The position numbers and the translations under genes are program-made. A DNA stretch of 64,000 nucleotides from NCBI GenBank assembly GCA_021769965.1, contig JAETRU010000001.1, positions 62,001-126,000 on the forward strand, in the 5' to 3' direction. Positions 42,704 to 51,130 of this stretch are shown here, piece after piece. The stretch comes from Eubacterium sp. Lineage in GTDB: Bacteria > Bacillota > Clostridia > Peptostreptococcales > Anaerovoracaceae. The notes beneath the pieces are model-generated. The model had not been told where the DNA came from. It searched no databases and saw only the letters and a program-made list of their open reading frames with translations. Position 1 is the stretch's first letter. Each line of letters begins with the position of its first letter.

Positions 42704-42893
42704 CTGTGGTATCCGTAATGCCGTGAGGGCCAAGAGAAAGCCCTGCATTATTCACAAGAATATTCACCTTTCCAAAGTGCTGCTTTGCTGTCATTACGAT
42801 CTTATCCCAGTCCTCCGCCGAAGCAACATTGGCTTTTACCGCAATAATCGAAGGGTTCTCAAGATCGCGGAGCGCCTGCAGCCGTTCCTCCCG
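42681..42893 (-). pseudogene. Short-chain dehydrogenase/reductase fragment
   Basis: The minus frame starts after an in-frame TGA and reads REERLQALRDLENPSIIAVKANVASAEDWDKI, then HFGKVNILVNNAGLSLGPHGITDTTEKD. This is the middle of an SDR: the segment after the NAD-binding loop through the NNAG motif. The Gly-rich N-terminus and the catalytic Tyr-X-X-X-Lys are absent. It overlaps the end of the ABC remnant, so the two dead genes were joined by deletion. The fragment also shares only a stub with the CoA-transferase zone. Confidence 0.75.
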
Positions 42894-42911
42894 TCAATCA
42901 CATCATAAAAG

Positions 42912-43265
42912 TTAACTGAATTCCACCATGATACCGTCAGGGTCAAACACAGTGAAAAAGGTCGGTTTCGGCGGCATTTCGATAATTTCTGATGGTTCGT
43001 AACCTAACTCTATCGCTTTTTCTCGCAGCACAGGAAGCTCCATGCCTGCTTCAAAAGCTAAAACCATTGCTTTGGCTTCCACCTTTTCAGTTTCCGCAAA
43101 TCCAACCAGTTCTATCATGGTTTCCCCGTCATTATTGCCGAGGAACACGATTTTTCCCATAGGAGGATTGATTTCGCACATATATTTCAGACCGACCAAT
43201 TCCTGATAAAAACGCTGAGATTTTTCTAAATCCCGCACATTGATTGTAATATAACTGAGTTTCAT
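42912..43265 (-). CDS. VOC (glyoxalase/bleomycin resistance fold) protein
   Basis: The 117-residue protein is a single vicinal-oxygen-chelate unit: SYITINVRDLEKSQRFYQELVGL at the start, IVFLGNNDGETMIELV in the middle and FTVFDPDGIMVEF at the end. The Gly/Asp/Glu residues at the usual metal positions are partly kept (MIEL, MVEF). Substrate is unknown; glyoxalase I and fosfomycin proteins share this fold. GAGG precedes ATG. It lies downstream of the purL operon terminator. Confidence 0.88.
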   Translation of the reverse strand: MKLSYITINVRDLEKSQRFYQELVGLKYMCEINPPMGKIVFLGNNDGETMIELVGFAETEKVEAKAMVLAFEAGMELPVLREKAIELGYEPSEIIEMPPKPTFFTVFDPDGIMVEFS

Positions 43266-43281
43266 TTAAATACCTCTCTTT

Positions 43282-43320
43282 ATAAAACTCAGCCTCCGGA
43301 AGCTTTTCGCAGGCGGAGGC
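43282..43320 (-). terminator. Terminator of the purine operon
   Basis: On the minus strand GCCTCCG pairs with CGGAGGC across a 15-base loop, followed by TGAGTTTTAT, 27 bases after purL ends. Confidence 0.7.
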
Positions 43321-43346
43321 CAGTCTGTTTAACCTATATTCAGATT

Positions 43347-46300
43347 TTACTTAAAATATTCTACAGCTGCTCTGAACATGCCCATATCAAAGTCTCCAGG
43401 CACATTCTTATAAAGATTTGCACCTGTACGTTCGGAATGGCCCATCTTTCCCAGCACTCTGCCATCTGGTGAAGTAATACCCTCGATAGCGAAGTAGGAA
43501 CCGTTCGGATTGTACTGAATATCCGAAGTGACCTTTCCTTCCAAATCGACATACTGCGTGATGATCTGTCCGTTTGCGGCAAGCTGGCGAATCAGCTCTT
43601 CGGAAGCAATGAATCTGCCTTCACCGTGTGAGATCGGCACGGTATAGATCTCATCCGGCTTGGTGTTTGCAAGCCATGGAGATTTGTTGGAAGCGATTCT
43701 GGTTCTGACCAGTTTGGACTGGTGACGGCTGATCTCGTTGAAAGTCAGGGTCGGACAATTCTCATCAGTATCGATGATCTTGCCGTAAGGCACCAGACCC
43801 AGCTTGATCAGCGCCTGGAATCCGTTACAGATACCCAGCATTAAACCGTCTCTGTTGTCCAGAAGATCTGTCACCGCTTCTTTGACTTCCTGATTTCTAA
43901 AGAACGCAGTGATAAATTTTCCGGAACCGTCCGGCTCATCTCCGCCGGAGAAACCGCCCGGAATGAAGATGATCTGCGATTCACGCACCTTTGCGGCAAA
44001 GTCTTCCACAGACTTTGCGATGGAAGAAGCGGTCAGATTATTGACAACGAAAATTTCAGCTTCAGCGCCGGCATCTCTGAATGCCTTTGCGGAGTCATAT
44101 TCGCAGTTGGTACCCGGGAATACCGGAATCAGAACCTTCGGCGTGTCGACCTTTACCTTGGCATGTAGTCTTTCAGAAGCTTCATAAGTGAAAGTTTCCA
44201 GTTTATTTGCTTCTGTTTCGATGTTGCAGGCGTAGATCGGCTCCAGCTTGTTTTCGTAGACAGCCTCCAGCTCAGAAAGCGGAATCGTCTCATCTCCTTT
44301 GATGATGTACTCAGTTCCATAAGTAGCACCCAGAGAAATGATATCGAACCCATGGTCGCCATAGAACATCAGTGAAGCACTGCTGTTAAGTTCTAAAATC
44401 ATGCTGCCGTAGTTATATCCGAACAGGGTATCCATATCAAGATCTTCTGCGAATTTAAATCCGATCCCGTTGCCCATACTCATCTTCAGTACAGCTTCCG
44501 CCGCACCGCCGAAGCCCGGCGTATATGCGCTGATTGCGCGGCCCCAGTGTCCGTCTTCTCTTGTTGCGGCTGTCACTGCATCGTAAATCTTCTTCAAAGA
44601 TTCAGCCTTCGGCAGTCCGTCTTCATCTTTATGCGGAATTAACATAATTACATTATGGTCAACTTCTTTAAACTCCGGCGAAATGATGTTCTTCACATTA
44701 TCGGTAGTCACTGCAAAGGAAACCAGTGTCGGCGGTACATCGATATTTTCAAAAGTGCCGCTCATGGAGTCCTTGCCGCCGATGGCCGCGACGCCCAGTT
44801 CCTTCTGTGCCTTGAAAGCGCCCAGAACTGCTGCCATCGGTTTACCCCACCGCTTCGGATCTCTCATCGGTTTTTCAAAGTATTCCTGGAAAGACAGGTA
44901 CACATCTTCAAAGGAAGCGCCAGCGGCTATCAGCTTGGATACAGATTCCACGACCGCCAGATATGCGCTGTGGTACGGGCTCTTTTCCGCAATGTATGGG
45001 TTATAGCCCCATGCCATCAATGAGCAGGTATCCGTGTGCCCTTTTTCTACGGAAATCAGGTTTACCATCGCCTGGTTCGGAGTTCTCTGTCTGATTCCGC
45101 CAAACGGCATCAGCACAGTACCTGCGCCGATGGTGGAGTCAAACCGCTCAGATAAACCTCTCTTGGAGCAGACGTTAAGATCGCCCGCCAGAGCTTTGTA
45201 TTCTTCTGTAAAGCTGCCGGAAACTTTCTTTTCAAAGTCCTCGTGCATTGGAATTTCAATATCGATATGTTTTTCTGCTCCGTTGGTATCGAGGAATGCT
45301 CTGGAGATATTCACGATCGCTTTGCCGTTCCAGAAGATCTTTAAGGTCGGATCATCCTTGACTTCCGCCACGATGGTAGCTTCCAGATTTTCCTGCTCTG
45401 CCAGCTCGCAGAAACGATCCGCATCAGAAGCGGCAACCACAACAGCCATTCTCTCCTGAGATTCACTGATGGCAAGCTCTGTGCCGTCAAGACCGTCGTA
45501 TTTCTTAGGAACCGCGTTCAGATTGATCTCAAGGCCGTCAGCCAGCTCACCGATGGCAACGGAAACACCGCCTGCGCCGAAGTCGTTGCAGCGTTTGATC
45601 AGCTTGGAAGCTTCAGGATTTCTAAAGAGTCTCTGCAGTTTTCTTTCTTCCGGTGCATTACCCTTCTGTACCTCTGCGCCGCAGCTTTCCAGAGATTCTG
45701 TTGTATGAGATTTGGAAGAGCCGGTTGCGCCGCCGCAGCCGTCACGGCCGGTTCTGCCGCCAAGCAGAATGACGATATCACTGTCAACAGGACGTTCTCT
45801 GCGGACGTTTTCAGCTGGAGCAGCAGCGATAACAGCGCCGATTTCCATTCTCTTGGCTACATAACCCGGATGATAAAGTTCATCTACCTGTCCGGTAGCA
45901 AGACCGATCTGGTTACCGTAGGAACTGTATCCGTTAGCTGCGGTAGTGACGATCTTTCTCTGCGGCAGCTTGCCTTCCATGGTCTCGGAAACAGGTTTCA
46001 GCGGATCTGCCGCGCCTGTTACACGCATAGCGGAATAAACATAGCTTCTGCCGGAAAGCGGGTCACGAATCGCGCCGCCTACGCAGGTTGCCGCGCCGCC
46101 GAAAGGCTCGATTTCAGTCGGGTGGTTGTGGGTCTCGTTCTTGAATAAAAGCAGCCATTTCTGGATCTCACCGTCCACTTCTACATCCATTTTTACGGTG
46201 CAGGCGTTAATCTCTTCGGATTCATCCAGTTTATCCAGCATACCGTTCTTTTTCAGATATTTGGCAGCCAGTGTGCCGATATCCATCAGGTTGATCGGCT

Positions 46301-47078
46301 TGGTTCTGCCCAGTTCCTGACGAGTCTTTATATAGTCCTCGTATGCAGCCTGAATGGCCGCGTCTTCAAATTTCACATTGTCAATAGTGGTATTGAAGGT
46401 GGTGTGTCTGCAGTGATCCGACCAGTATGTATCGATGACTCTGATTTCCGTAATAGTCGGATCTCTGTCCTCACTTTTGAAGTAGTCCTGGCAGAATTTC
46501 AGGTCAGCAAGGTCCATAGCAAGACCGTAATCCTTCACAAATTCAGAAAGTCCGTTCTCATCCAGCCGGTTAAAGCCGTCCAGAACCGCTACTTCTGTCG
46601 GGATCTCGTAGTCCACTTTCAGTGTTTCAAAAGTCTCCAGGGAAGCTTCTCTTGCTTCCACAGGGTTGATGACATACTTTTTGATCTCAGCAAGTTCAGC
46701 CTCGGTCAGCGGACCGGACAGCAGATATACCTTTGCCGTTCTGACAGCAGGTCTTTCACCCTTTGATATGATCTGAATACATTCCGCGGCAGAGTTGGCC
46801 CGCTGGTCGAACTGTCCGGGCAGGTATTCTACAGCAAAGACAAAGTCAGCTTCAGTAAAATCAATGGCTTCTGACGCAACGTCAACCTGCGGTTCAGAGA
46901 ATACAGTGTCTACCGCATAGTCAAAAAGCTCTCTGTCCAGGTTTTCCACATCGTATCTGTTGACGATACGAAGGTCTGTCAGATGGTCTATCTGAAGCAG
47001 CTTTACAATATCGTTTTTCAGGGACGCTGCCTCATGAGCAAACCCTTTCTTCTTTTCTACATATATTCTATATACCAT
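43347..47078 (-). CDS. purL: Phosphoribosylformylglycinamidine synthase, large fused form
   Basis: PurL converts FGAR to FGAM with glutamine and ATP. The 1243-residue protein is the single-chain form: an N-terminal PurS-like part, two AIRS-like halves (FKNETHNHPTEIEPFGGAATCVGGAIRD and AIGGKDSMSGTF), and a C-terminal class I glutaminase with VLIPVFPGTNCEYDSA, GICNGFQALIKLGL and the HGEGRF catalytic His/Glu. This clostridial fused type replaces separate purS, purQ and purL. AAAGGAG precedes ATG. Last gene of the operon, 14 bases after purD. Confidence 0.97.
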   Translation of the reverse strand: MVYRIYVEKKKGFAHEAASLKNDIVKLLQIDHLTDLRIVNRYDVENLDRELFDYAVDTVFSEPQVDVASEAIDFTEADFVFAVEYLPGQFDQRANSAAECIQIISKGERPAVRTAKVYLLSGPLTEAELAEIKKYVINPVEAREASLETFETLKVDYEIPTEVAVLDGFNRLDENGLSEFVKDYGLAMDLADLKFCQDYFKSEDRDPTITEIRVIDTYWSDHCRHTTFNTTIDNVKFEDAAIQAAYEDYIKTRQELGRTKPINLMDIGTLAAKYLKKNGMLDKLDESEEINACTVKMDVEVDGEIQKWLLLFKNETHNHPTEIEPFGGAATCVGGAIRDPLSGRSYVYSAMRVTGAADPLKPVSETMEGKLPQRKIVTTAANGYSSYGNQIGLATGQVDELYHPGYVAKRMEIGAVIAAAPAENVRRERPVDSDIVILLGGRTGRDGCGGATGSSKSHTTESLESCGAEVQKGNAPEERKLQRLFRNPEASKLIKRCNDFGAGGVSVAIGELADGLEINLNAVPKKYDGLDGTELAISESQERMAVVVAASDADRFCELAEQENLEATIVAEVKDDPTLKIFWNGKAIVNISRAFLDTNGAEKHIDIEIPMHEDFEKKVSGSFTEEYKALAGDLNVCSKRGLSERFDSTIGAGTVLMPFGGIRQRTPNQAMVNLISVEKGHTDTCSLMAWGYNPYIAEKSPYHSAYLAVVESVSKLIAAGASFEDVYLSFQEYFEKPMRDPKRWGKPMAAVLGAFKAQKELGVAAIGGKDSMSGTFENIDVPPTLVSFAVTTDNVKNIISPEFKEVDHNVIMLIPHKDEDGLPKAESLKKIYDAVTAATREDGHWGRAISAYTPGFGGAAEAVLKMSMGNGIGFKFAEDLDMDTLFGYNYGSMILELNSSASLMFYGDHGFDIISLGATYGTEYIIKGDETIPLSELEAVYENKLEPIYACNIETEANKLETFTYEASERLHAKVKVDTPKVLIPVFPGTNCEYDSAKAFRDAGAEAEIFVVNNLTASSIAKSVEDFAAKVRESQIIFIPGGFSGGDEPDGSGKFITAFFRNQEVKEAVTDLLDNRDGLMLGICNGFQALIKLGLVPYGKIIDTDENCPTLTFNEISRHQSKLVRTRIASNKSPWLANTKPDEIYTVPISHGEGRFIASEELIRQLAANGQIITQYVDLEGKVTSDIQYNPNGSYFAIEGITSPDGRVLGKMGHSERTGANLYKNVPGDFDMGMFRAAVEYFK

Positions 47079-47092
47079 GATTTCTCCTTTGG

Positions 47093-48364
47093 TTATTTCT
47101 CATCTAATGCTGCCAGTGCTCTCTGACCGATGTCATGTCTGTAGAAGGCGTTATCAAAATGGACCTTTTCAACAGAAGCGTAAGCTTTTCTGATGGCTTC
47201 CGCGATATCTTCCCCTCTTTCGGTGACGCCTAATACCCGTCCGCCGTTTGTCAGCAGTTTTCCGTCTTCGGAAAGCTTTGCTCCTGCGACATAGACGTCC
47301 TCTACATCATCAGAAATGGTGATCTCAAAGCCTTTTTCGTATTTGACAGGATAGCCTTCTGATGCCATAACCACGCAGCACGCCGCGTCATCAGCAAAGT
47401 TGACCTCCGCCTGATCGAGGGTTCCGTCAGCCACATGTTCCATGATATCAAAGAGGTCACTGTCTAACAGCGGCAGAACTACCTGTGTCTCAGGATCGCC
47501 GAAACGGCAGTTGTACTCTATGACCTTCGGCCCGTCTTCTGTGAGCATCAGTCCGAAGTACAGGCATCCCGCGAAGGTTCTGCCCTCTTTATTCATAGCT
47601 TCCATAGTCGGCAGGAAGATCTCCTTCATGCAGCGATCCGCGATCTCAGCCGTATAGTATGGATTCGGCGCGATCGTTCCCATACCGCCTGTGTTCAGGC
47701 CTTTGTCTCCGTCCAGCGCTCTCTTGTGATCCATGGAAGATACCATCGGGATCAATGTCTTTCCGTCTGTAAAAGACAGTACGGAAACTTCCGGGCCTGT
47801 TAAAAATTCCTCGATAACGACCTTGCTTCCGCTTTCGCCGAAGACCTTGTCTTCCATCATGTCTCTGACTGCTTTTTTCGCGTCATCCAGTGTTTCCGCG
47901 ATGATGACGCCTTTTCCCAGCGCCAGACCGTCAGCCTTTACGACTACCGGGATCTTGCAGGTGTCCAGATAGGTCAAGGCGCTTTCCATATCGGTAAAGG
48001 TCTCATATGCCGCTGTCGGAATGCCATATTTCTTCATCAGGTCTTTAGAGAAGGCTTTGCTGCCCTCAATGATAGCAGCCTTCTTTTCCGGACCGAAGCA
48101 TGGAATATTCTCCGCCTTCAGCAGATCGACCAGTCCCAGTACGAGCGGATCATCCGGAGCTACGATAGCGAAATCGACAGCCTTTTCCTTTGCGAATTTT
48201 ACGATCGCTTCAAGATCTTTGGCGCCGATATCCACGCAGACTGCGTCAGATGCAATGCCGCCGTTGCCCGGCAGCGCGAAGATCTGGCTGACTTTCGGGC
48301 TTTTCTTTATTTTTTTGATGATGGCGTGCTCTCTGCCGCCGCCGCCAACAACCATTACTTTCAT
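47093..48364 (-). CDS. purD: Phosphoribosylamine-glycine ligase
   Basis: PurD joins glycine to phosphoribosylamine, giving GAR. The 423-residue ATP-grasp protein begins MKVMVVGGGGREHAI, and has SKAFSKDLMKKYGIPTAAYE, VKADGLALGKGVI and CLYFGLMLTEDGPKVIEYNCRFGDPETQVVLPLL, all family motifs. The track starts 45 bases too early; ATG 48364 has AAGGAG six bases upstream. Order purD-purL ends the operon. A hairpin-rich spacer of about 210 bases separates it from the upstream formyltransferase gene. Confidence 0.96.
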   Translation of the reverse strand: MKVMVVGGGGREHAIIKKIKKSPKVSQIFALPGNGGIASDAVCVDIGAKDLEAIVKFAKEKAVDFAIVAPDDPLVLGLVDLLKAENIPCFGPEKKAAIIEGSKAFSKDLMKKYGIPTAAYETFTDMESALTYLDTCKIPVVVKADGLALGKGVIIAETLDDAKKAVRDMMEDKVFGESGSKVVIEEFLTGPEVSVLSFTDGKTLIPMVSSMDHKRALDGDKGLNTGGMGTIAPNPYYTAEIADRCMKEIFLPTMEAMNKEGRTFAGCLYFGLMLTEDGPKVIEYNCRFGDPETQVVLPLLDSDLFDIMEHVADGTLDQAEVNFADDAACCVVMASEGYPVKYEKGFEITISDDVEDVYVAGAKLSEDGKLLTNGGRVLGVTERGEDIAEAIRKAYASVEKVHFDNAFYRHDIGQRALAALDEK

Positions 48365-48409
48365 GTTATTCTCCTTTTCATTATGCTGACAGAAGTATTG
48401 CAGCAGCAT

Positions 48410-48618
48410 GGCTGTTCTTCACTAGTCCTCGGCGCCTGGCGCCTGCGGGAAACGTTCAGATACAGCCATACTGTGTAAAAAATGTCAGAATTAGAAACTC
48501 TATCATGTCATTATTCGACTTGCGACTTGCCAATCGAGCATCTCGCTCGTTCGCTCTCTTGGGTCGCAAAAGCATAAGGCCTTCCATCAGTTTACTTCGT
48601 AAACTGTGGCAAGCGCCA
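48410..48618 (-). other. Hairpin-rich spacer inside the purine operon
   Basis: This stretch between the purH-like gene and purD has no recognisable protein. Several inverted repeats occur: CAGTTTAC/GTAAACTG around a 3-base loop (48588-48606), TTGCGAC/GTCGCAA (48520-48569) enclosing CGAGC/GCTCG, and CTTGCCA/TGGCAAG (48526-48613) enclosing the others. GGCGCC occurs twice at about 48430. No T-run follows any stem. It may be a structured leader, processing site or repeat element. Confidence 0.5.
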
Positions 48619-49803
48619 TTAATGGTGGAACAATCTCATTCCCGTAAACACGGTGACCATATCGTATTTATCGCAGGTTTCGATGACCTGATCGTCGCGG
48701 ACGCTGCCGCCCGGTTCTGCGATATAGGATACGCCGCTCTTTTTCGCGCGTTCGATATTATCGCCGAACGGGAAGAACGCGTCGCTTCCCAAAGAAACGC
48801 CGGTGACAGTGTCTAAATAAGCGCGCTGCTCTTCACGGGTAAACGGCTGCGGTTTTTCGGTAAACAGAGTCTCCCAGACGCCGTCTGCCAGCACATCCTC
48901 ATACTCGTCTCCCAGATAAACGTCGATGGTGTTGTCGCGGGTAGTGCGGGCGATGTCATCCTTAAACGGCAGATTGATGACTTTATCTGCCTGTCTGAGA
49001 TGCCAGAAGTCAGCTTTGTTGCCGGCAAGACGGGTGCAGTGGATTCTGGACTGCTGCCCCGCGCCTACGCCGATCGCCTGACCGTCCTTTGCGTAAGCCA
49101 CAGAGTTGGACTGGGTATATTTCAGAGTGATCAAAGCGACGATCAGATCACGCTTTGCTTCTTCCGGCAGATCTTTGTTGACCGTTCTGATGTCAGTCAG
49201 CTGGTCAGCATTGATCCTGTAGTCGTTTCTGCCCTGCTCAAAGGTGATGCCAAAGACCTGCTTGGTCTCCTGCGCGGCCGGCACGTAGTCCGGATCGATC
49301 TTTATAATATTGTAATTGCCTTTTTTCTTCGATTTCAGAATTTCCAGTGCTTCTTCTGTATAATCCGGTGCAATGATGCCATCGGAGACTTCTCTCTTTA
49401 AAATCGTAGCAGTTACAACGTCGCAGGTATCGCTTAAAGCTACCCAGTCGCCGAAGGAAGACATTCTGTCCGTACCTCTTGCTCTGGCATAAGCTGTCGC
49501 GATAGGAGAATCATCCAGACCTTCGATATCGTCTACAAAGCAGGCTTTTTTCAGGGTCTCGCTCATCGGCACGCCTACTGCCGCAGAAGTCGGGCTGACA
49601 TGCTTAAAGGAGGCTGCCGCCGGCATTCCCAGAGCTTCCTTCAGTTCCTTTACCAGCTGCCAGCTGTTGAAAGCATCTAAAAAGTTAATATATCCCGGTC
49701 TGCCGTTTAAAATCTCTACAGGCAGCTCGCTTCCGTCGGCCATGTAGATCTTCGCAGGCTTCTGGTTGGGATTACAGCCGTATTTCAGTTCAAATTCTTT
49801 CAT
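48619..49803 (-). CDS. purH: AICAR formyltransferase (PurH formyltransferase domain only)
   Basis: The 394-residue protein carries the AICAR transformylase domain: SFKHVSPTSAAVG, with the Lys-His pair used in catalysis, and the C-terminal FFPFGDNIERAKKSGVSYIAEPGGSVRDDQVIE. The IMP cyclohydrolase domain of ordinary PurH (about 200 residues in the N-terminal half) is absent. It therefore makes FAICAR but cannot close the ring. The missing step is covered by the adjacent PurO-type gene 23 bases upstream. This split is seen in some Clostridia. Confidence 0.9.
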   Translation of the reverse strand: MKEFELKYGCNPNQKPAKIYMADGSELPVEILNGRPGYINFLDAFNSWQLVKELKEALGMPAAASFKHVSPTSAAVGVPMSETLKKACFVDDIEGLDDSPIATAYARARGTDRMSSFGDWVALSDTCDVVTATILKREVSDGIIAPDYTEEALEILKSKKKGNYNIIKIDPDYVPAAQETKQVFGITFEQGRNDYRINADQLTDIRTVNKDLPEEAKRDLIVALITLKYTQSNSVAYAKDGQAIGVGAGQQSRIHCTRLAGNKADFWHLRQADKVINLPFKDDIARTTRDNTIDVYLGDEYEDVLADGVWETLFTEKPQPFTREEQRAYLDTVTGVSLGSDAFFPFGDNIERAKKSGVSYIAEPGGSVRDDQVIETCDKYDMVTVFTGMRLFHH

Positions 49804-49826
49804 CTTTTACATCCTTTCCGAAACGA

Positions 49827-50543
49827 TCAGGCATTCTTGTTAATCATGCGATTTTCGAAGACACCGGTTTCTAAATCAATATATCTTACATAAAGAGAAA
49901 TTTTATTGTTTTCGTCCAGATTCTCCCAGATCTCTTTGGTAAACGCATCGATATCATCAGGGATCTCCACTCTCTCCGGTTCTCCGCAAAAAGTCGGGAT
50001 CGGATTTCCGTCCTGCACATAAGTGTGGATAAAGTGCCCCAGACCGTCAAGAGCGTCATAGTTGAAATAGTAACGGTTGCAGGCTGTTCCTTCCGGGTCC
50101 GCGCTCTTTAAAATACTCATTTTATAAGTCAGCTTTTCGCCGAAAGTAAACATACCGCTGATCCTCGGCGTCCAGTTTGGGCCATCCGGTTCGAAGCATC
50201 TGGTATCCAGAGCTTCCTCAAAGGATTTTCCCTCTTTCAGGAACTCATAGATCGTATCGGTCTGGTCGCCGTTGGTGACGATCAGCTTGTCCTCGTACTT
50301 TCTCATAGGATAATAGATGATCAGAGACGGATCTTCCACCTTGGATTCATCGAAAGGTTTAATCATTACATTTTCCCCTTCGTCAAGGAAGATCCTGTTT
50401 CTGCTGTTTTCACTTCTTCCCATGATGAAGTAGGCGCTGACTGCTTTTTTTCCGTCTCTGCTTTTCCCGAGAACAATGCCGCGGCCTACATAGGAATTGC
50501 CTTTGATCCGTTCTTCCATTGTTTTTATTTCATATACGTTCAT
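49827..50543 (-). CDS. purO: IMP cyclohydrolase, PurO type
   Basis: The 238-residue protein matches the PurO family first known from Archaea, which closes FAICAR to IMP: NSYVGRGIVLGKSRDGKKAVSAYFIMGRSENSRNR at the start and PNWTPRISGMF with AYFNYDALDG-like CNRYYFNYDALDGLGHFI later. Length fits. The true ATG (50543) shares one base with the purN stop (TAATG); the track begins upstream. Together with the neighbouring formyltransferase it forms the last two steps of IMP synthesis. Not a PurH fragment. Confidence 0.9.
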   Translation of the reverse strand: MNVYEIKTMEERIKGNSYVGRGIVLGKSRDGKKAVSAYFIMGRSENSRNRIFLDEGENVMIKPFDESKVEDPSLIIYYPMRKYEDKLIVTNGDQTDTIYEFLKEGKSFEEALDTRCFEPDGPNWTPRISGMFTFGEKLTYKMSILKSADPEGTACNRYYFNYDALDGLGHFIHTYVQDGNPIPTFCGEPERVEIPDDIDAFTKEIWENLDENNKISLYVRYIDLETGVFENRMINKNA

Positions 50544-51130
50544 TACTCGATCTTTCCTTTCGCAAGTTTGCGGCTGATCTCTTCCACTGCGCGGGGCAGC
50601 AGGATCCATTCCGCCTGTTCCATAACTCTTTTCTGTAAAATCTCCGGTGTATCTCCGTCCTGGATCTCCACAGCTTTCTGGGCGATGATCTGTCCGCCGT
50701 CCGGTATCTCGTTAACGTAGTGTACCGTGGCGCCGGTAACTTTGACGCCGTATTCTAAAGCCTTTTCATGAACGTGAAGTCCGTAACAGCCTTTGCCGCA
50801 GAATGACGGGATCAGGGACGGATGGATATTGATGATCCTGTTTTCGTACGCCTGGATAAACTCCTTGCTCAGGATCTTCAGAAAACCGGCCAGAACGATC
50901 AGCTCGATCCCTTCTTCACGGAGAATTTTCAGCAGAGCCGCCTCATCAGTCATGAGCACAGCTTTGATCCCGTTTGCTTCCGCCCGTTTCAGAGCATAGG
51001 CGTCAGCTTTGTTGGAAGCTACCAAAGCGATCTCACCGCTTTTGATGATGCCGCTTTTCTGCGCGTCGATGATAGCCTGCAGGTTAGTGCCGCCGCCGGA
51101 GACCAGCACGGCGATCTTCGTCTTTAGCAT
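50543..51130 (-). CDS. purN: Phosphoribosylglycinamide formyltransferase
   Basis: PurN formylates GAR with 10-formyl-tetrahydrofolate. The 195-residue protein has KIAVLVSGGGTNLQAIIDAQ at the phosphate site, the catalytic Asn/His in RIINIHPSLIPSFCGKG, and GVKVTGATVHYVNEIPDGGQIIAQ including the key Asp region. Length is normal. It overlaps purM by seven bases (ATG inside the purM end) and shares one base with purO. It uses the folate route, not PurT. Confidence 0.96.
   Translation of the reverse strand: MLKTKIAVLVSGGGTNLQAIIDAQKSGIIKSGEIALVASNKADAYALKRAEANGIKAVLMTDEAALLKILREEGIELIVLAGFLKILSKEFIQAYENRIINIHPSLIPSFCGKGCYGLHVHEKALEYGVKVTGATVHYVNEIPDGGQIIAQKAVEIQDGDTPEILQKRVMEQAEWILLPRAVEEISRKLAKGKIE

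Noticed and set aside
34565-43300. dif site or replication terminus near the recombinase and direction switch
   Set aside because: I looked for a dif-like 28-mer in the AT-rich gaps and found none convincing. Only whole-genome skew could support a terminus.
40691-48412. Sixteen-base identical sequence TGCAGCAGCATGGCTG at the methyltransferase shift and before purD
   Set aside because: In a 64-kb window about one 16-base match between unrelated sites is expected by chance, and no flanking similarity was seen.
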